A stretch of 64,000 nt of DNA, taken from PRDV01 sp963710865 (GTDB taxonomy: Bacteria; Babelota; Babeliae; Babelales; Babelaceae). Made by a program: the position numbers and the translations under genes. Numbering within the stretch: position 1 is the first letter of the stretch; the number at the start of each line of letters is the position of its first letter. Below the pieces are notes generated by a model, which was not told the origin of the DNA, did not search any database, and was given only the letters and a program-made list of their open reading frames with translations. Below are positions 60,434 through 64,000 of this stretch, in pieces. Where the stretch lies: NCBI GenBank assembly GCA_963710865.1, contig CAVQBR010000002.1, positions 124,001 to 188,000 of the forward strand. Direction: 5' to 3'.

Positions 60434-62656
60434 ATGAACAAGCAGTTTGCAGACTTTTTCGAGAATGACCTAAATCCAGAACAACAACTTGTAGTAGCAC
60501 CTGAAAAAGGAGTCCTCCTTGTATGCGCAGGCGCAGGATCAGGTAAAACGCGCGTCATTACTGCTCGCATGGCCAACCTTATTCTTAACCACTCGGCGAA
60601 GGCACACGAAATCGTTGCACTGACCTTTACGAACAAAGCAGCACGAGAAATGAAAGAGCGCATCGTCCGATTTTTAGGCAAAGATCGAGCACTTCCTTTT
60701 GTAGGAACCTTTCACTCTTACTGTTTACGTCTGTTAAAAAGCAACTCGCAGCTTATCCCCTTTGCTCCATTCTCTCTTATTGATGCAAGTGATCAAGAGA
60801 AGCTCGTTCGTGCAATCATTCTTCAAAAGGGACTCTCTAAGAAAACGACACCCAAGCAAGTTCTCGGCTATATCTCAAAGATAAAAAATGAAGCGACAAA
60901 TGAGGCAGAACGAGCTGCATTATGGGGATATGACCTTGTGCTCAAAGAAGTGTTTGAGCTCTATGAAAAGGCAAAATGTGCTGCTCACTGCTTCGATTTT
61001 GACGATTTGTTATTGCAAACATTAACACTCTTTCAAAAAAATGAAGAATTTAAAACGAACTATCAAAGCCTTATTAAGCACGTACTCGTTGATGAATACC
61101 AAGATACAAATAAGGTACAACACGCACTTTTAAAAGCGATGACCAAAGATGAGAAGGCTGAGTTTACGTTAGATTCACTTTGTGTTGTGGGAGATGAAGA
61201 TCAATCTATCTACTCCTGGCGTGGAGCAACGGTCACTAATATCATTAATTTTACCAAAGACTTTCCTGCAGCTACAGCTATTACCATTGAGCGCAATTAT
61301 AGATCAGTGCAACCTATTTTGCATGCTGCAAATGAAGTCATACAAAACAATGCACTGCGAAACCCCAAGAAACTCTATTCAGAAAAACAAGCCGCAGATC
61401 GAATACGCATACTTGCCTGTGCTTCTGGCTATCAAGAAGGTGAAGCACTTGCTCAATTCTTAAGGGAATCTCGCAAGCAGAATGCACTCAGCTCTCATGC
61501 CGTCTTATATCGATCTCACTTTCAATCGCGATCACTTGAAGAAGCACTCATACGCCACTCGATTCCTTATAAAATTTTAGGGGGTATCCAGTTTTATGAT
61601 CGCTTAGAAATCAAAGACATGCTTTCCTACATGAAACTCCTCATTAATCCGTTTGATAGAATAGCCTTCTCGCGAGCAATCAATACTCCAAGCCGTGGCC
61701 TGGGGGACAAGTTTGAGGAACTCTTTTTTGAAACTTGGGATATGATGCCCTTCGATCAATGGCATGAGGTCGCTGCCAAGCTTATTGAAAGCAAGCAGCT
61801 TACAAAATCCAAAGTAGAAGCTCTTACAGCATTCATGAGCATATTTGATGGATTAACACCAGAAACAAGGCCAAGTAAAGTATTAACTACCTTTATTGAT
61901 AAGACACAGTATTATACCTACCTTATAAACTCCTTTGAAAAGAGTGAGGCTGAAACCAAAAAGGATAACCTCAAAGAATTACTGAACGGTGTACTCTTTT
62001 TCGAGGACCGGAACGAACCAACACTCGATTCATTCTTACAAGAAGTCTCACTATTACAAGAACAGATGAACTCAAAAGAAGATACCTCTGACTATGTAGG
62101 TCTTATGACTTTCCATGCTGCTAAAGGTCTTGAGTTTGATACGATTATTCTTGCGGGTATAGAAGAAGGTATTATACCAAGTACTCACTCACTCTATTAT
62201 CCTGAATCTCTTGAAGAAGAACGACGCCTTCTCTATGTAGGCCTCACACGCGCACGTGAACGAGTTCTGCTTATGCACACAAAGTATCGATATGCCTATG
62301 GTCAGATTACCGATCAGCAACCATCACGCTTTCTTGGAGAACTTCCGCAAGAACATATCCATGAACTAGACTGCTCTCACTTTAATGAACGGGACTTTGC
62401 AAACTATTTTGCTGCATGGCTCGGAGGCAAGGCACCAGCACCTGTAGCTCGTAAAGAGCACCTCGATACAGAACTGCCTGAGGAAGCATTCTACGATGAG
62501 CCGCAACAGTGGGAGAAATCTCAGTCGGTCATGCATAAGAACTTCGGCCGAGGAGTCATCGAGCGAATTGAAGAAAAAAACTCCAAAACCTATCTTACCA
62601 TTCGATTTAAAACGGGCATCAAGAAACTTGATTCGAGTTATGTCTCGGGTATCTGA
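60434..62656 (+). CDS. pcrA: UvrD/PcrA-type DNA helicase
   Basis: This superfamily 1 3'-5' helicase works in nucleotide excision repair and replication restart. The 740-residue protein has all motifs: I AGAGSGKTR (residues about 33-41), Ia LTFTNKAAREMKERI, II VLVDEYQDTN, III VVGDEDQSIYSWRGA, IV IERNYRS, V LMTFHAAKGLEFDTIILAGIEEG and VI EERRLLYVGLTRARERVLL. The C-terminal tail has a Tudor-like segment (VMHKNFGRGVIERIEEKNS then LTIRFKTGIKKLD). UvrD versus PcrA cannot be settled; the symbol follows the usual name outside Gammaproteobacteria. Confidence 0.95.
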   Translation: MNKQFADFFENDLNPEQQLVVAPEKGVLLVCAGAGSGKTRVITARMANLILNHSAKAHEIVALTFTNKAAREMKERIVRFLGKDRALPFVGTFHSYCLRLLKSNSQLIPFAPFSLIDASDQEKLVRAIILQKGLSKKTTPKQVLGYISKIKNEATNEAERAALWGYDLVLKEVFELYEKAKCAAHCFDFDDLLLQTLTLFQKNEEFKTNYQSLIKHVLVDEYQDTNKVQHALLKAMTKDEKAEFTLDSLCVVGDEDQSIYSWRGATVTNIINFTKDFPAATAITIERNYRSVQPILHAANEVIQNNALRNPKKLYSEKQAADRIRILACASGYQEGEALAQFLRESRKQNALSSHAVLYRSHFQSRSLEEALIRHSIPYKILGGIQFYDRLEIKDMLSYMKLLINPFDRIAFSRAINTPSRGLGDKFEELFFETWDMMPFDQWHEVAAKLIESKQLTKSKVEALTAFMSIFDGLTPETRPSKVLTTFIDKTQYYTYLINSFEKSEAETKKDNLKELLNGVLFFEDRNEPTLDSFLQEVSLLQEQMNSKEDTSDYVGLMTFHAAKGLEFDTIILAGIEEGIIPSTHSLYYPESLEEERRLLYVGLTRARERVLLMHTKYRYAYGQITDQQPSRFLGELPQEHIHELDCSHFNERDFANYFAAWLGGKAPAPVARKEHLDTELPEEAFYDEPQQWEKSQSVMHKNFGRGVIERIEEKNSKTYLTIRFKTGIKKLDSSYVSGI

Positions 62657-62947
62657 ATGGGCAAGAAAGTTTAAACCTATGGTGAATCTGAGAGTGGCCA
62701 TAAAGGGTAGATTTCCAATACCGCAATATTTTACTGCAAAACTCCCACAATGACTCTCAATCTTTTTCAGATCTACTTTATCGGCGCTTCGATTGAAAAC
62801 GAACTCTCGAACTCCTTTCACAGGCAACCGAATAGTTTAACTAATTACGTTTACTCAGTCGGTTGCAGATAAGGATGAAATGCAATAGACTTATGATAAC
62901 GTTCATTATTTCTGATAATAATATTTATAGCGAAGTGTGAGCAAAAC
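62657..62947 (+). other. Intergenic region between the helicase and the WD40 gene
   Basis: About 290 bases with no gene. It contains only weak promoter-like sequence before the WD40 gene, and no strong terminator that I can see after the helicase stop. Confidence 0.4.
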
Positions 62948-64000
62948 GTGGTTTCTTATTCGTTCTTTCTCTTGATCTGCTTGTCAACTAATATTTTACA
63001 CTGTATGGTTCAAACGAAGCTAGAGCCAAAATTGATAGAGCAACGGAACCACTTAACCACTATTCCTAATGATATTCAGGATCTAGTAAAACCATTTTTA
63101 GCAGCAGATCCCGACCTCAATAGGATTCTGCCTCCACGGCGGCATTCTTTATTACATGGATCTCATGATAGCCGCTCTAAGATAATAAATGAGCAATTTT
63201 TCAGCGAAATGGGAATATCAAGGCATGTATCACCCTTAGTAGTATCATCTCATGAAGGTAGGTATTTTTTATTCGGACTGAACGGAACCGCTCAAATCCA
63301 TGATCTAGTAACTCACAGAACTATCTGCACACTCCAAGGTCCTGGATACTATATGAAATCAGCTGCTATTAGTGCTTCGGGCACACATGCCATTATAGTA
63401 GCAAGTGAATGGCAAGAAACTAAGCAAGCTAATGGAAGTCATTTTGTTGAAACGGTTAAGATCTGGGATCTTCGAAACACAAATCTAGAAAATATACCCT
63501 TTGTTACACTTACAGGTCATAATTGTCCTGTAAATAAAGTAATTATATCAGAATGTGCTGACTGGGCCTTAGCTGGGGGGAGCGATGGCAAAGTCTTACT
63601 CTGGGATCTTCGGAAAAATGTGGGCGACGTTCTTCATCCGCACGCTACCTTGGACAGGCACAATGGGAATAGTATAACTGCACTGGCTATGACGCCTAAT
63701 GCGCTTTGGGGCGTAAGTGGTGCTTCTGATGGCTCAGTTATTCTTTGGGATCTAACAACAGGGGGAATTAAATCCTCTCGACTTCGCCCTCAACTTAGAA
63801 AGGCGATAGAGGACGTATTTATTACCTCCGATGGGCGATGGGTTACAGCCAGTATGGACACATTAAAGGATGGACGATGGGTTACCGTCAGTACGCACAA
63901 ATCAAGTTCGGCTTGGCATGTTGCGGAAGTTTATAAAAGACAATACGCAATTGACTCAGGCTTAGCGTCTATGGCATCAAATGACAAACAAATCATAGGT
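62948..64000 (+). CDS. Secreted WD40-repeat protein (5' part; cut by window edge)
   Basis: The frame opens from a GTG at 62948 (VVSYSFFLLICLSTNILHC, a good signal peptide) and stays open for 351 codons to the window edge. No canonical ribosome-binding site is visible, so the exact start is uncertain. The short start region (LTTIPNDIQDLVKPFLAAD) recalls an F-box-like helix pair, which is tentative. Then WD40 repeats appear: VKIWDLRN, LTGHNCPVNKVIISECADW then ALAGGSDGKVLLWDLRKN, and VSGASDGSVILWDL. WD40 propellers bind proteins; none with a catalytic motif is seen. Host-interaction role is inference. Confidence 0.8.
   Translation, partial: MVSYSFFLLICLSTNILHCMVQTKLEPKLIEQRNHLTTIPNDIQDLVKPFLAADPDLNRILPPRRHSLLHGSHDSRSKIINEQFFSEMGISRHVSPLVVSSHEGRYFLFGLNGTAQIHDLVTHRTICTLQGPGYYMKSAAISASGTHAIIVASEWQETKQANGSHFVETVKIWDLRNTNLENIPFVTLTGHNCPVNKVIISECADWALAGGSDGKVLLWDLRKNVGDVLHPHATLDRHNGNSITALAMTPNALWGVSGASDGSVILWDLTTGGIKSSRLRPQLRKAIEDVFITSDGRWVTASMDTLKDGRWVTVSTHKSSSAWHVAEVYKRQYAIDSGLASMASNDKQIIG

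Noticed and set aside
1..64000. tRNA, rRNA, CRISPR array, IS element or prophage
   Set aside because: I looked through the non-coding gaps and found no cloverleaf, spaced direct repeats, transposase or phage gene. I cannot run a covariance model, so a divergent RNA could be missed.

Overview
The window looks like a chromosomal segment of an obligately host-associated bacterium with roughly 40-45% GC. My best guess is the candidate phylum Dependentiae (TM6/Babeliae). This is inferred from gene content: a normal bacterial ribosomal backbone sits next to many secreted ankyrin-repeat, Fic, WD40 and MYND-finger proteins, which are eukaryotic-type interaction domains typical of protist-dwelling symbionts. 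I could not run a phylogeny, so the placement is tentative.

Region 1 (1-14,570, minus strand) is one long fused str-S10-spc operon: rpsL, rpsG, fusA, tuf, rpsJ, rplC, rplD, rplW, rplB, rpsS, rplV, rpsC, rplP, rpmC, rpsQ, rplN, rplX, rplE, rpsN, rpsH, rplF, rplR, rpsE, rplO and secY (cut by the left edge). rpmD (L30) is absent. A promoter lies in the gap shared with the divergent rseP. Region 2 (15,760-20,830) has three secreted ankyrin proteins, each apparently with its own promoter and a near-identical terminator hairpin. Region 3 (21,060-30,000) mixes a broken Fic gene, rplM, a nuclease remnant, the yidC-recR-pepP operon and small exported proteins.

Region 4 (30,048-39,881, plus strand) is the most unusual part. 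Three consecutive large paralogues (1207, 1154 and 902 aa) are built from a composite ankyrin-like super-repeat of about 200-230 residues. The first two end in a MYND-type zinc finger; the third is truncated just before it. A PAF-acetylhydrolase-like secreted enzyme and a small membrane protein follow on the other strand.

Region 5 (42,030-51,315) holds murC, three small exported proteins, rplS with a lipoprotein, cutA with a 13-repeat ankyrin protein that carries a collagen-like segment, and an ffh-rpsP-khpA-trmD operon in which trmD is fused to a second SPOUT-like domain. Region 6 (51,387-64,000) holds hflX, two tandem secreted Fic-fold proteins with an altered catalytic motif, a DUF218-like protein, a nucleotide house-cleaning cassette (two HAM1-like genes plus a MazG-like gene), a frameshifted DUF5674 gene, a GNAT acetyltransferase, an AAA-ATPase/PD-(D/E)XK protein, a UvrD/PcrA helicase and the start of a secreted WD40 protein.

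Taken together, translation, secretion (SecY, YidC, SRP) and envelope functions (MurC, RseP) form the conserved core. Many accessory proteins start with Sec-type signal peptides, so SecY/YidC is their plausible export route. Several accessory genes are decaying (Fic, DUF5674, nuclease remnant, third giant ankyrin gene), suggesting turnover of host-interaction genes. I saw no tRNA, rRNA, CRISPR array or insertion sequence.
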